DNA of 64,000 bases. Origin: Adenanthera pavonina. Its lineage: Eukaryota; Streptophyta; Magnoliopsida; Fabales; Fabaceae. The notes beneath the pieces are model-generated. The model ran no database searches and was not told the origin of the DNA. It was given only the letters and a program-made list of their open reading frames with translations. Positions 11,306 to 23,590 of the stretch are shown here, piece after piece. Positions within the stretch are counted from its first letter, which is position 1; each line of letters begins with the position of its first letter. The position numbers were made by a program, and so were the translations under genes. The stretch covers positions 3,189,501 to 3,253,500 of the forward strand of contig JAIVEN010000020.1 of assembly GCA_026686845.1 (NCBI GenBank). The letters run 5' to 3'.

Positions 11306-13534
11306 TCACTTCTTCTTTGGCTTAGTCTTCTTGCTGTATGTCTTTCCTTTCCCAGATGACTCAGCAGATTTTCCAGCTTGTTTGGTCCCAGTTTGCTTTA
11401 TCTTCTCCCGTTTTTTGGCATCATCAGAAAGCCCAACAAAGTCCATTGGAGGAGGGATCTGAGAGATAGGAACAGCACGAAGAGGGACAGGAGCAAAATG
11501 AATCTCTGGCTGAATTGGTGCAAGAGGCTCAGCAGGCTCAGGGCTAGGTTCTTCATCATCATCATCATCAGAGACCTCAAGCAGCTCTTGCATTTCCTGC
11601 CTGGAAAGAGCTAGTTGAGCTCTCTGTTCCTCTGAAAGCCCATAAGCAGCAAGAGAAGGAGAGGCTGGTTCAGGAGGAGGAAACATTTCTTCAAGCCTTC
11701 TCCTTTGAGCTTGCAGAAGAGTATTGTGAGCAATAGCTTCAAAATCAATAATAGGCACAATGCTCCTTTCCTCATTGAGTGCAGCTTGCAGAAATGGTGA
11801 AGCAGATATGGATGCTACTAGCTGCTCAACTTGCGTAGACTCTTGGGTGGAAAGGATAGAGTCTTGTCCAACTGCTTCAGTAGGCTCAAGAGGGCTAGAT
11901 TCCTGCAGATCCTCTTCCTCTATGCCATAGTCCAAGGGAGGACCAGGACTTGCCTCATTGCTGGAGACCTTTGGAGTGCCAGCTGGTTCAGTCTTTTGCA
12001 CACCAACACCAGGGACAGGAGAATCCAACTCAAACGGACTTGGAGGCACAAGAGATGGAGACAGAGTAGGCTCAGGGACACCAGGCTGAGGTGGAGCTGA
12101 AGTGGTAGGAATTGCATTTCTTATCTCTTAATAAGCATCAGCCACCACTTTCATATTCACAGCTAGCTGATGGATCTGATCTTGCAGGTGAGCAAATTTG
12201 ACATTTTGCTCATCCCTAATGCTGAGAATGAGTGTTAACAGACTGTCAAACAACTCAGTGATCTTAGTTGGCTTGTCCCGTGAGGAGGGAGTGGAAGGAG
12301 GATGAGTAGGCCTGGAGGGAGATGGAATAGGCTGAGAATGCTGAGGTACAGATCTGCCAGGGGCCTCAGAAGTGCCTTCTTGTTGGAGAGATGCATCAGC
12401 AACAAAGAACAAGTCTTCAGATTTCCCTGCTCCCTTTCCAATCCATCTTCCTTCATCTCTTTCAATACCCATCCTTTGCAGTTCCTCTTCTTTGAAGGCC
12501 TCAGTAAGTTTCCCTTTCCCCTTTTCAATGTGTTGAATCCTAGCATACTGCAGGATTCTTGAACTAATTGCTGCATAGGGCAGTGTAGAATCCTTCCTTT
12601 GATCCCTTGCCTTTATCATACGCTGGAGGATGATATGACCCATATTGATTAGCTTCCCACGTATGATAGCTGTCATTACATGAGCCTCTACCCTTGTTAT
12701 CAAATTGAAGCTTCCACCTTTATTAAATATGATCCTGGACACAATGTAGTACAAGATCCTCACTTGAACACTGAGGTCTGTGGGCTTCAGCAGATTTATT
12801 GTGGGCCTATTCTTCCTTCTTCTGAATAAGGTGTCCAAGATGGTGCTCTCTTTGTAATTCAGAAAGGAACCACCTTCCTCATCAGCTGTGCTAGCCTCGT
12901 CCATATACCCAGAGGCTGTGATGTCAATTTTAAGCCCATCTTGTCCTGGAATTTCCAGCACCTCGTTTAATATTTCATCAGTAAGCCAAATGGTTCTTGA
13001 TCTCAAGTTGACCTCCCATTTCTTTTTCTTGCTGTTGTATTGAAGAGAGGCATACCAAGTCTTCACAACCTCTTCATCATACTTTTTAGCAATTTCCAAC
13101 AAGTTCTTATATCTTATCAACCATATTCCAGTATCAAAGTTGTTAGATATTAAGAATTGTTCCATATTCACATAGTGAGGCTTGATTACCTTTTTGCTGG
13201 AAAACTTGGTAGAATACTCTTCTTGAATCTCAGGAGTACTCCAAAGTGGTCGTGTAGTAAGCTCATATTCTCCAGATTGTGTAGAAGAGGAGGAAGTAAC
13301 AGCAGCAGTATCAGCAGAAACAGGAACCGAAGATTTTGCAGATTTTGATGAGGAGGGCCCTACTTTTTGCGAATTTGCCTTGGATGATGATTTCTGGCGT
13401 TTGGAAGGGGTAACTTTAGTGGGTTCGGCCTTTCTCTTGGATTTCTCTCCTTCCTTTGTAGCATATTGAGATTTTATTGCTCTTTTTGGCCGAGCTCCAG
13501 CTTTCCCTGCTTCAGGATTTTTGACTCTTGCCAT
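11306..13534 (-). pseudogene. Third retrotransposon gene (env-position), one in-frame stop
   Basis: A 743-codon frame starting MARVKNPEAGK, broken only by TAA at 12128-12130 (codon 469). Residues 1-75 are Lys/Arg/Ser-rich with nuclear-localisation-like clusters (SKRKAEP, PSKRQKSSSK). About 95-350 is a globular region (SNNFDTGIW, IWLTDEILNEVLEIPG, ILYYIVSRIIFNKGG) resembling the domain listed in databases as putative plant transposon protein (probably Pfam Transposase_32; from memory). About 425-467 is a probable helix or coiled coil; 470-700 is Pro/Glu/Asp-rich; the tail is Lys-rich. No signal peptide or membrane segment is visible, which argues against an envelope. It follows pol, as the env-like gene of Sireviruses does. 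Role unknown. Relative: 50862-55614. Confidence 0.8.
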
Positions 13535-13729
13535 TTCTCGGTTGAATGAAGCAGAATGTGACTGAGAATAGGTTTATGGGATGCGAATGGAAGTTTAAAC
13601 GGTGAAGAATGACGGTTTTTGGACAGCAGTAAAGAGGATTGAAGAGAGAATCAGAACAAACTCGGAGGAGTTACAAATAGGGCTGCGTCTGTTCAAGAGA
13701 AAACCGGCGATTTTAATGTATGTAACCTT

Positions 13730-14260
13730 CTGACAGACAAATTTTGAGGGGTCAAAATTCGAACTTCGGGCAGTTACAGGTTAAACCGTTTGGCAAAGCT
13801 TACTGACAGACGAATTTTCATCTGAAAGTTTGTCTGATAGAGGCTTGGAACAAGCAGTACAAGCTCAACAGATGAATTTTGTTCCAACAAAGTTCGAATG
13901 TTGAAGAGAAAACAGTATCAACAACAAAGACATTAACCAATAGACAAATTAAGCAGGCAAAACTTCATCTTTCAAGCATTTAGCATGAAGAACATGATTC
14001 AACAAACGAATTTTAAACTGAAAATTCGAATTTCTCATCTTTTGTAAAGGTTGTCCAACAGTTGTATGTTAAGATGTGATACTTCGTATAATAGTGATAG
14101 ACAAACATAACTTTGAAAATTTTTGTTCTTGAAAATTTGAACTTCCATTGTTCAACAGACGAATTTCGAGGCATCAGCGAGAACTGTTCCATAGTATAAC
14201 AAGTCAAAGTTTGTCTGTTGGTCACTTAAAATTCGAATGTTGACCACGTTGACCAGTACA
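13730..14260 (-). repeat. Palindrome/CAGACGAA motif array between pol and the third gene
   Basis: The non-coding gap upstream of the third gene holds many copies of ACAGACGAATTT, AAATTCGAA and related words (for example around 13733, 13807, 13870, 14003, 14025, 14155 and 14228). The same array type is at 50085-50680 in the plus-strand element and in U3 of both elements' LTRs. Confidence 0.7.
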
Positions 14261-14530
14261 AAAACACAGTTTATTAAGCAAAATACGTCTGACAACTTTT
14301 AAAATACAAACATCATCATTAAAAACTTACAGAATGGATCCAGACCTTAGGATTTTTGTTATTTACTTCACTTTCTGGTTGTTCCACTCTGTAATGCTCC
14401 AATCTTTCAAACTTTCAGCCATTGATTCTCACAAGGAGCACCTGCAACTAAAATTAAACATACTCCGATGCTCAAGTTAGAATTAATTTTAATATTGAAC
14501 ATTTTAAAATTGGAATTACACAGGAATAAC

Positions 14531-16905
14531 TTACAGTTCATTGGGATTTACCATTCCCAATTCTCTTCTTATTTTGCAATGCCTATCTTCTGATAGAGGT
14601 TTTGTGAGTATATCAGCAATTTGATCCTCTGTTGGGATGTACTCTAGCTTAACTTCTCCTTTTAGAACGTGATCCCTGATGAAATGGTGTCTAACTTCAA
14701 TATGTTTTGTCCTTGAATGCATGACAGGATTCTTGGTGATATTTATGGCACTTTGGTTGTCACACATGATTGGTATCTCTTTCATTTTAACCTCAAGATC
14801 CTTAAGCTGCTGCTTCATCTAGATGACTTGGGCACAACAGCTTCCAGCTGCAACATACTCAGCTTCTGCAGTGGATAGGGCCACACTGTTTTGCTTTTTG
14901 CTGAACCATGAGACCAGGGATCCTCCAAGAAACTGACAAGTTCCACTTGTGCTTTTTTTGTCAGTTTTGGATCCTGCAAAATCAGCATCAGTGTATCCTT
15001 TGAGATCTTCTCCATTGCCTTTTGGATATCAAAGACCCATATGTGATGTTCCAATAAGATATCTGAAAATTCTTTTTACAGCTGTTGCATGAGTCTCTTT
15101 GGGGCATGATTGGAACGTTGCACACATACAGACACTGAACATAATGTCAGGTCTGCTGGCAGTTAAGTACAGCAGGGATCCAATCATTTTTCTGTACTGA
15201 GTAATGTCAAACATCTTCCCATTCTCATCCATGTCTAGTTTGGTTGCAGTAGCCATAGGTGTTCCCATTGGCTTGGCATTCTCCATTCCAAACTTCTTTA
15301 GCAGTTCTTTCAGATACTTGGATTGGCTGAGGAAGATGCCATCATTTCGCTGTCTGATTTGCAATCCAAGAAAGAAATTGAGTTCACCCATCATTGACAT
15401 CTCGAATTCTCCCTGCATTAACTCAGAAAATTTCTTGCAAAGAGCCTCATTAGTAGCACCGAAAATAATATCATCAACATAAATTTGAACAATTAGTAAA
15501 TCTTTATTTTCTTTCTTAGTAAATAAGGTTGTGTCAACTTTGCCTCTATTGAATCCTTTTTCACTTAGAAAATTGCTGAGTCTCTCATACCATGCTCTAG
15601 GGGCTTGTTTTAAACCATAAAGAGCTTTCTTCAGTTTATAAACATGGTTCGGTTTCGTAGAATCCTCAAAGCCTGGAGGTTGATCTACATAGACCTCTTC
15701 CATGATATATCCATTCAGAAAAGCACTCTTTACATCCATTTGATATAGTAAAATGTTTTTCATACATGCATATGCTAACAGTATTCTTATAGCCTCTAAT
15801 CTAGCTACTGATGCAAAGGTTTCTTCAAAATCAATACCTTCTTCCTGATTATAACCTTTAGCAACCAGTCTAGCTTTATTTCTGATTATTATTCCAGATT
15901 CATCAAGTTTATTTCTGAAAACCCATTTGGTACCAATGACAGGATGATTTTTGGGCCTAGGCACTAAATCCCAAACTTGATTTCTTTCAAACTGATTTAG
16001 TTCATCTTGCATAGCCAAAATCCAGTAATCATCAGTTAAGGCTTCTTCAGTACATTTGGGTTCAATTTGAGAAATAAAAGCACAGTTTAGCATTTGATCC
16101 CTTAACTATTTTCTGGTTTTGACTCTCTCTTGAACATTACCTATCACTTGATCAACAGGATGATTCCTTTGATATCTCCAAGCTCTAGGGAGTTCTTGAG
16201 ATGTTTCTTCATTGTTTTCTTCATCAAACCCTTGCTCCTGGATATCTTCCTCTATGTTAACAGATTCAGATATCTTTGGAGGTTCAGTTTTACTTTTATC
16301 AGAAATGCCCAGTTTTTCAAAGTTGAAAGCAAGATCATTCTCATTGGTAGCATGTTTTGAAACGGTTTCATTTTCAATGAAAACCACGTGCACAGACTCT
16401 TCTACCACATTTGATCTTTTGTTATAAACTCTATATGCCTTACTCCTACTAGAATAGCCTAGAAATATACCTTCATCGGATTTGGCATCAAACTTACCAA
16501 GATTTTCTTTTCCATTGTTGTGAATGAAGCATTTGCATCCGAACACATGGAGATGGGACAGATTTGGCTTTCTCCCCTTGTATAGCTTGTATGGAGTCTT
16601 TCCAAGGATGGGTCTGATGTAGGCTTTGTTGATGATGTAACTTGCTGTGTTCACTGCATTAGCCCAAAACACTTGAGAAAGTTCCTTCTCATTCAGCATA
16701 GCTCTGGCCATTTCTCCAATAGTTCTGTTCTTCCTTTCTACTACTCCATTTTGTTGACCAGTCCTTGGTGCTGAGAAGTTGTGGTCAATTCCATGCTCAT
16801 TGCAGTATTCCAGGAAGTATGCATTTTCAAACTCTCCTCCATGATCTGACCTGATAGACACAATAGAAATACCTTTCTCATTTTGCACTTTCTTAGCTAA
16901 GGTTA
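14531..16905 (-). pseudogene. Copia pol remnant: integrase C-part, reverse transcriptase, RNase H
   Basis: One continuous minus-strand frame with three stop codons: TAG 16106-16108, TGA 15029-15031 and TAG 14819-14821. At each site the plus-strand relative has Gln or Trp, so each fits a C-to-T or G-to-A change. Integrase begins mid-core (RSDHGGEFEN, then QQNGVVERKN with the last catalytic Glu). The reverse transcriptase has ARLEAIRILLAYACMK, DVKSAFLNG and the active-site box YVDD. RNase H has the usual STAEAEYVAA-type motif and the C-terminal DILTKPL block. Protease and integrase N-terminus are deleted: the frame now opens inside the LTR (NFNLPNSPPPSW) and fuses directly to integrase. Confidence 0.9.
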
Positions 16906-18614
16906 CCCAAGAGGGGGGAGGTGAATTGGGAAGATTGAAATTTTTCTGCACAAAGTGAAGTGGGTGAAGATATCACAGTGTAATGAAAATAATGACTAAA
17001 ACAGAGTAAGCTGATAAGTAAGGATAAGGAGAAGAAGACTCAGTGATTTATCCTGGTTCGGTCTATCCACTTGACCTACGTCCAGTCCCCAAGACAACTC
17101 TTGAGATTTATCCACTATACAGCAAGAATTTCAACGGGCTTCTTGCTAATGCCACAGTACACGAGTATGCTCTGTTCCTGAGCTCTCTCAAACTCTCTAA
17201 GCACTTTCTCTATGTGCTTTCCCAACCCCTTGTGAATTTCCCTCACAAGTAAATCTTTCTTCCAGATGAAGAGTAGATTGTTTACAAATGTATAACTCTC
17301 TTGAATAGAGTAGATATGAAGGTTAAAGTACAGATAATGAAGTTGAGAGGGTAAAAGCTTTTGAGAAGAAGATTCAGCAGAAATTCGGTATATACAAGTT
17401 TGATTTGTTACCCATAACTTCAAATGATGTTATATTTATAGTTTTAGTTCTCAAATGTCCGTTAGAGACTAAATCTATCCGTTGGGGAAGTTATCCAACA
17501 GTTACTCTAAAAAACTATCCGTTTACCAATCGTATTTAATGTTTCTGACACACTGACATTCAAATTTTGGTTGGTTAATAGACGAATTTCGAAGGAACCA
17601 AAGGTTAAAGCTTCAAACGTTAAAATATAAAGTTCGTCTGTCCATAGAGTGAAATTCGAATTTTGAAACTTATAGAATATTTTCACAATGTGACATACGA
17701 ATTTTCAAGAAGAAAGTTTTTCTGTAAATCATGAACAGTGTTTTCAATTTTCTACAGTACCCTCAAAATTCGAATTTTGGATGCCTAAAATTCGTCTGTC
17801 CATTGAACGTTCAGAGAGGCACAGTAGATAACTTTCTCCGAAATTCAAATTTTGACAGAGTGAAATTCTTCTGTCAGAGACCAGTTTTGAAACTTAACTT
17901 ATTCTTGATCTCAGTTGAACTTTAACATTGTTTCAGACAAATTTTTTCTGTTTTCTCAAGTTGTGTTTTGTCTGAAATTCGAATTTTGCAAGAGTGAAAT
18001 TCGTCTATCTCAAAGAAGCTCCTTTCAGATTTATATGAAAATTCGAATGTTGCAAAGTCAAAGTTCGTCTGTCAGAGAGCAGTTTTGAAACTTAACTTAT
18101 TCTTGATCTCAGTTGAACTTTAACATTGTTTTAGACGAATTTCTTTGGTTTTCACAAACTTCATTTTACTTGAAATTCGAATTTTGGAAGTGTGAAGTTC
18201 GTCTGTTACAAAAAGGCTTCTTTCATATTTGTATGAAATTTGAATTTTGAGCAACCAAAATTCATCTCACAGAGAGCCATCTCTTCAGACTTTTTCAGTT
18301 TTAGCTCGAAATTTGAATTTCCTAAGGCAAAGTTCGAATTTCCAACTTGACAGTTCAGTTTAAACTTTCAAACTTCGTTTGTTTGTGGGTGTTTTTCAAA
18401 TAAGTAAAGATTTAATTTCAAATTAAGGTTTGAAAACATCTTTTTCTCAAATCAAAATCTTTTACCCAATCACAACTAAAACTAGAGATCCTACAAGAGA
18501 TCTAACAGCAAATGCTCAGAAAATCTTCACTTGAAACAACTTTGATCTCTTTTGATATCTTCAATCCAAGCTCTTGAGTGTTGGTTTGGAATCATCAAAA
18601 CTCTTGATTCAACA
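16906..18614 (-). repeat. 5' LTR of minus-strand copia element, lacking its last 18 bp
   Basis: Matches 9303-11010 closely. The final 18 bp of the LTR (present at 9285-9302) is gone and CCCAAGAGGG joins integrase sequence at 16905/16906. The TATAAATA box is at 17433-17440 (minus strand). Confidence 0.88.
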
Positions 18615-18619
18615 AGGCT

Positions 18620-20200
18620 CAGTAACCGAGAACAAAAACACATGCAACCTATATCATCTATCCACACGAATATGCATATGGTACAATGTAATGTAAAATG
18701 CCATGATATGCATGTCTTTTTCATACATGACTAGAACCACGAGCTATTATCATCATATGACATTTCGATAGGTAACTCTCTTCCAACAGTCGATGAAGAC
18801 TAATTCCGGGACATCACCAAGCTTACCTCACACTAATGCAACCCGATCAAAAGTTACACTAGTTCTTGGACCATGGCTCTCCTTCCCCAGAACCACCCAA
18901 ATTTGGTGTGATTTAGAGAAGGTACAATCAATTGTCACCTGGCTCTCTAGGCGAGAGGGGATTTAGTGGTAGGGATCTTCTATTCTATCACCATATCATA
19001 TATATATATATATATCATCATATTATATCATATCTCATTATCACCTCCAAATTCACCATATCTCACAATGCTCATGTGGTGATGATGTTCATGCTATGTC
19101 AATACGTGTATGTCACTATGAAATCATCATCATATCTATCAATATCATGCTAGCATGCTATGAAATCACATGTAATATCATGTTCATCATCATATAATAC
19201 TAATTCTAGGGATCTAGACACGTAGCTCATCTATTCGTGTGCATACCACAATATGTAAAAAAACCATATACACACATAACAATATTGTGGTATGAACAGG
19301 AACATGCATATATATATATACAAATCAACAATTAACAAATAAACACAACATTCAATTACCTGAAATCGCCGACACCATGCACATGAGCTAAACCCACCGT
19401 CTTAACACTGAACACAAGTCAAACCATCTCCAATCAACCAAAAAACCATTACAATACCATAACATCTGCAATTAACATAAAGCATAATTATCCAAAATCC
19501 ACAATTAAACCATTTATGCTTTTCCCAAGATTCCAACAACATTTTCATTCATAAATGAGCTCCAAATAACCATCCCAACACAATTGTTCACACACAATAC
19601 AAAGCTAGGGCTTAACATAAACCATGCATAATCCCTCTTCAACTCATACCCAAGCCTTAATAACACCAAACCACACTTCATTGATCCATTTACACCCATT
19701 TTAATCAATAGGATTCGACCAAACCCGAACCAATATGCATATATCAGAAAATCCATCCAAAAATCGAAGAGAAAAGAGAAAAGGAGAGCAAGAACCACTT
19801 ACTAATAATTTATCAAGCTCTATAGGTCAGAAATTGCCTCCCAAGACCGAGAATCTCAAACCCTAGTAGAGAAAAATGCTCCCTCCTCCAATTCTTTCTT
19901 ATTTCATCCAACTGACACTCATCTGATTTAAACATATTTCGTGACTCTCGCCATGGCGCCAATAAGCTCGCTATGGTGCAAGTGTTGTTGGCCCACAAAA
20001 TTTTTTGAGTTGCCATGAGTGTCTTACCACAGTGACGCTGTACCTTACTGCGACGTGACCCTTCTCCGTTTCTTTTATAATATTTTGTCCCATTTGGATC
20101 CCTTATCCGGCCTTGGTTCTTCCAGTGCTGCACAAAACACAAGGTAACTTCTTATTAGCTCATGACTAAGTTCAGGATAGAATAATGAGGGTTGTTACAG
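18620..20200 (-). repeat. Ty3/gypsy LTR, distal part up to the LTR end
   Basis: Resumes the LTR cut at 9284 (CTCAGTAACCGAGAAC matches 20310-20325) and runs to GTTGTTACAG at 20191-20200, the terminal TACA (reverse TGTAAC) of this LTR family. No protein-coding frame is supported. Confidence 0.7.
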
Positions 20201-21920
20201 ATTACAAATGATACTCCCAAAGGCGGAGAGGCCTATGATTCCTTGGTCTTCTCCAGACTAGTGCCAGAGTTTTCACCTAAAATGTGAGTCTCGGAGGGTT
20301 TAAGACAAAATCTCAGTAACCGAGAATACAAACACATGCAACATATATCATCAGTCCATACAAATATGCATATGGTGCAATGCAATGCAAAATATCATGG
20401 TATGCATGTCTCCCTCATATACGGCTAGAACCAAGAGCTAATGTCATTACATGACATTTCCAATAGGTGATTCCCTTCTAACAACCAATGAAGGCAGATT
20501 CCAAGATATCACCAAGCTCACCTCACACAAATACAACCTGGTCAAAAGTCACACTAATGCTTGGACCATAGATCTCTTTCTCTTGGACCAACTGAATTGG
20601 TAGTGATTTAGGGAAGGTGCAGTCCATTGCCACATGGATTTCCGGGCCATAGGAGAGGATTTAGTGGTAGCGATCTTTCATTATATCATCATATCATATC
20701 ATCATATCTCATCTTGTCATCTCCTCCCAATCCACCATATCTCAATATGCTCATGTGGTGATAATGTTTATGCCATGCCACTATACAATAATCATCATTA
20801 GTACAACTATCGTCAATGCCATGCTAGCATGTTATCAAATGAGTATGCTATAAAATCACCAATATACACATCACATCATGCTTATCATCATCATATGCAA
20901 GTGCCAGGGATCTACATTCATACCTCATCTAGCCGTGTGCATATCACGATATGTAGAAGAAACCATATACACATACATATCAATATCATGGTATGAACAA
21001 GAACATACATATATAATCATATATAAATACAAATCAACAATTAACATACAAACACATAATCCGGTTACCTGAAATTGTGAACACCACACAGACACTAGCT
21101 AAGCCCACCGTCTCAACATTGAACATGAGCCGAGTCACCTCCAATTATCCAAACAATAACTACAACATTATAACATTTCCTATTAACATAATGTACAACT
21201 TAACCAAATCCATAACTCAACCAATTATGCTTAACCTAAGGTTCCAACAACATATTCATGCACCAATGAGCCACATACAACCATTCAACTCATGCATCAA
21301 ACACATATAATTTGAATTCTACACTTCCTCACCCATAATCAACCTAGGGTTTGGCATAATTCATGTATACTCCCTCTAAACTCATACCCAAGCATCCATA
21401 ATACTAAATAACGCCTCATTGATCATTTAACAACCATTTTAACCGGTGGAAACCAACAAATCGAAATTCCCATGCATATACCCAAAAATCCACCCAAAAA
21501 CCAAAGAGAAAGAGGAAAGAGGAGAGGAGGGATCTCATACTAACTTGTAATCAAGCTCCCAAGATCCGAAATTTGCTTCCCAAGGTTGGGTTTTTGAAGC
21601 CCTAGCATAGCTCTATTTCTTCTCCTTGATTTCTTCTTTCTCCATCAACTGAAATTCATTTGATTTAAACATTCCCAATGACTAGCGTTGCGACGGCCAT
21701 AATTTCGCCGTGATATGGAGCCTCCTATCCGAAAAATTATCCAAGTTTTAGTTCATTCACTGCAGCGGCCCTACTTCTCGCTGTGGCGTGAAGTGCTTCT
21801 ACCTCCTACTTACTCTTCATCCATCCTGGTTCCTTCGGTCTTACACATATCAACAAGTATATTTTCCATTAGCTCAAGAGTAAGTCTAGGATAGTATACT
21901 GTGGATTGTTACAGTTAGTG
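20201..21920 (-). repeat. Ty3/gypsy LTR, second tandem copy of the distal part
   Basis: Begins ATTACAAATGATACTCCC, the word found at 4701 in the first copy, and repeats the whole distal LTR to GATTGTTACAG at about 21920. The two copies are diverged (roughly 75-80% by eye). The layout is a partial LTR tandem duplication and not two complete LTRs around a body. Confidence 0.65.
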
Positions 21921-22150
21921 TCCAATTATGGTTATTGCAAATTTTTCAATAGAAATATTGATAATCATTTAAAAGGGTGAAATTGTGATAATTAGTGAGT
22001 TTTACGTACATAGACATTCAATTATCCCATAAATAGTACATATTTCATTAATCAAATAAGACATAAAATTATATCTTGCAAAATTGCTAATTATAAATAG
22101 CTTAAATGATAATGAGTGCCAAATATCATAAACAAGGTCCTGCTGCATAA
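21921..22150. other. Short AT-rich spacer, no gene seen
   Basis: Leads into duplicated DNA. The 67-residue frame at 22002-22205 has no recognisable domain. Confidence 0.4.
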
Positions 22151-22199
22151 TGTCAGTTAAAAACCGCAGAATAAAAAAATTACACCAAAAAAAGACTTT

Positions 22200-22860
22200 T
22201 ATCAAGTGTCAATGGCTAATTAAATAAAACAACTTCTGATTATTAATTGACAATGTTAGAAGTTAATGCATAATACTTTAAAAAATATGCATATTTAATT
22301 TGATTATATCCTCTCCATTTCTGATCAAACACATTTTTATGTTCAATTTTTTTTAACAATCCATTATTAAATCTCTTAGAATTCAGATTCTTTTCCATAA
22401 TTTCACCATTTTGAGGTCCTAACGTAACTTCCTATGCGATGCTTCCTATATACTCCCTCCAATTCACAATATAAGATGTGAGATTCATTTTTCTTTGATC
22501 CATAATATAAGGTGTAGGATCCTAAATGGACAAATTTACTCTTGCTATATTTAATTGTGTAAGTTAATTTTTTCTTTCTCTCTTACACCTATAAAGCACA
22601 TATGTAATTATTTGATTTAATTATTTTAATATTTTTCAATAGATAAAAATAAATTTAAAATTTTTAATATATTTAATAATATTTTTTAATTTTCTTATTA
22701 AATATGAAAATTGGTTTCACGTCCAATATATATGATATGGGCCACATGGAGTATATAGATATAATGATTTATGAACGTGATCCTCGATTATCTCAATGTC
22801 TGTCTGATTGTATATATCTCTTGACGAATCTTCGTGCAATTATTGGGGTTTCAGGTCCAA
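22200..22860. repeat. Duplicated host block X, copy 1
   Basis: Matches 34400-34760 and, in part, 59040-59300: shared words include AAAACAACTTCTGAT, AGAAGTTAATGCAT, ATTTTGAGGTCCT, GATCCTCGA and TGTCTGATTGTA. Compared with those copies it has gained a MITE at 22453-22751. Confidence 0.75.
22453..22751. mobile_element. Stowaway-like MITE
   Basis: Starts CTCCCTCC and ends CATGGAG between TA dinucleotides (22451-22452 and 22752-22753). Paralogous block copies at 34630-34660 and 59175-59200 lack exactly this insert (TATATATAGATATAA uninterrupted). About 299 bp, AT-rich, non-coding. Inverted ends match only over the outer bases, so the class call is less certain than the insertion itself. Confidence 0.65.
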
Positions 22861-23200
22861 AAAAGAAAAAATTACAATTATTGGGGTTAGCTTAGCTGGT
22901 TTGAAAGCAACCAGTCAAGCAGTCAACACACAGATGTCACGGGTAGTGCAGAGGGAGTAATGAATGGGGTTTCAGGTCCAAAAAAAAAATTATAATTATT
23001 GGGGTTTGCTTAGCTGGTTTGAAAGCAACCAGTCAAGCAGTCAACACACAGATGTCACGGGTAGTGCAGAGGGAGTAATGAATGGGGTTTCAGGTCCAAA
23101 AAAAAAATTACAATTATTGGGGTTTACTTAGCTGGTTTGAAAGCAACCAGTCAAGCAGTCAACACACAGATGTCACGGTAGTGCAGAGGGAGTAATGAAT
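22845..23200 (+). repeat. Three-copy tandem repeat, unit about 118-121 bp
   Basis: Units start at 22845, 22966 and 23084, each with GGGGTTTCAGGTCC, an A-run, AATTATTGGGGTT, CTTAGCTGGTTTGAAAGC and CAGATGTCACGG, ending GGGAGTAATGAAT. Copies are about 97% alike, so the array is recent. Function unknown; not CRISPR-like (contiguous, no spacers). Confidence 0.9.
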
Positions 23201-23384
23201 GAAGTTTAACTTATTTTAAACAAGAACGTTCCTTAGATGCATGCATTAAACAACGGTTAATATTTTGTGCTCATTGTTACCCAAAAAAAAAATATTTTGT
23301 GCTCATTTAAAAAATCTTATGCAGACCCCACATACATGCACAAAAAGCTAAACAATTAATGGATCCAAATTCTTTGAGAAACGT

Positions 23385-23590
23385 TAGAAATAGAAGCTTA
23401 TATGGACTGGTGAGAATTTCTTTTAGAGGAGTTTCACAGATATCTTAACTTGATTCTTAATATATACATGAACATCTGGTCCGTATCGCAAAGATGCATT
23501 AATAGAGAAGAATAAATGCCACTAACTAGAGAGGAAGCAATAATTTTTAAAATAATATCTTACAATAAATTAATGTTTAAAGTAGTAGCG
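23385..23590. repeat. Segmental duplication block, copy 2 (pairs with 1-240)
   Basis: Collinear with the first 240 bp of the window. It marks a second copy of the distal part of the Kunitz duplication unit. The surrounding 23201-24163 has no supported gene; a GT/TA simple repeat lies at about 23680-23710. Confidence 0.7.

Larger units (their letters stand above)
9285..18614 (-). mobile_element. Ty1/copia Sirevirus-type retrotransposon, internally deleted
   Basis: Two related ~1.7 kb LTRs (9285-11010 and 16906-18614) flank minus-strand env-like and pol remnants, and the 5-bp target duplication AGGCT lies at 9280-9284 and 18615-18619. Outer ends read TGTTAG and CAACA, i.e. TG...CA in both directions. 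Gene order on the minus strand is integrase, reverse transcriptase, RNase H, then a third frame near the 3' LTR, the order of Sireviruses. Compared with the plus-strand relative at 43211-57601, about 2.6 kb is missing between the 5' LTR and mid-integrase, removing primer site, gag, protease and integrase N-terminus. It cannot move on its own. Confidence 0.92.

Noticed and set aside
14815..15054. 79-residue frame between the RNase H parts
   Set aside because: It is out of phase; the true RNase H frame runs continuously through the two stop codons at 15029-15031 and 14819-14821.
22845..23200. Possible CRISPR-like array
   Set aside because: Units are contiguous and over 115 bp long with no spacers, in a plant nuclear context.
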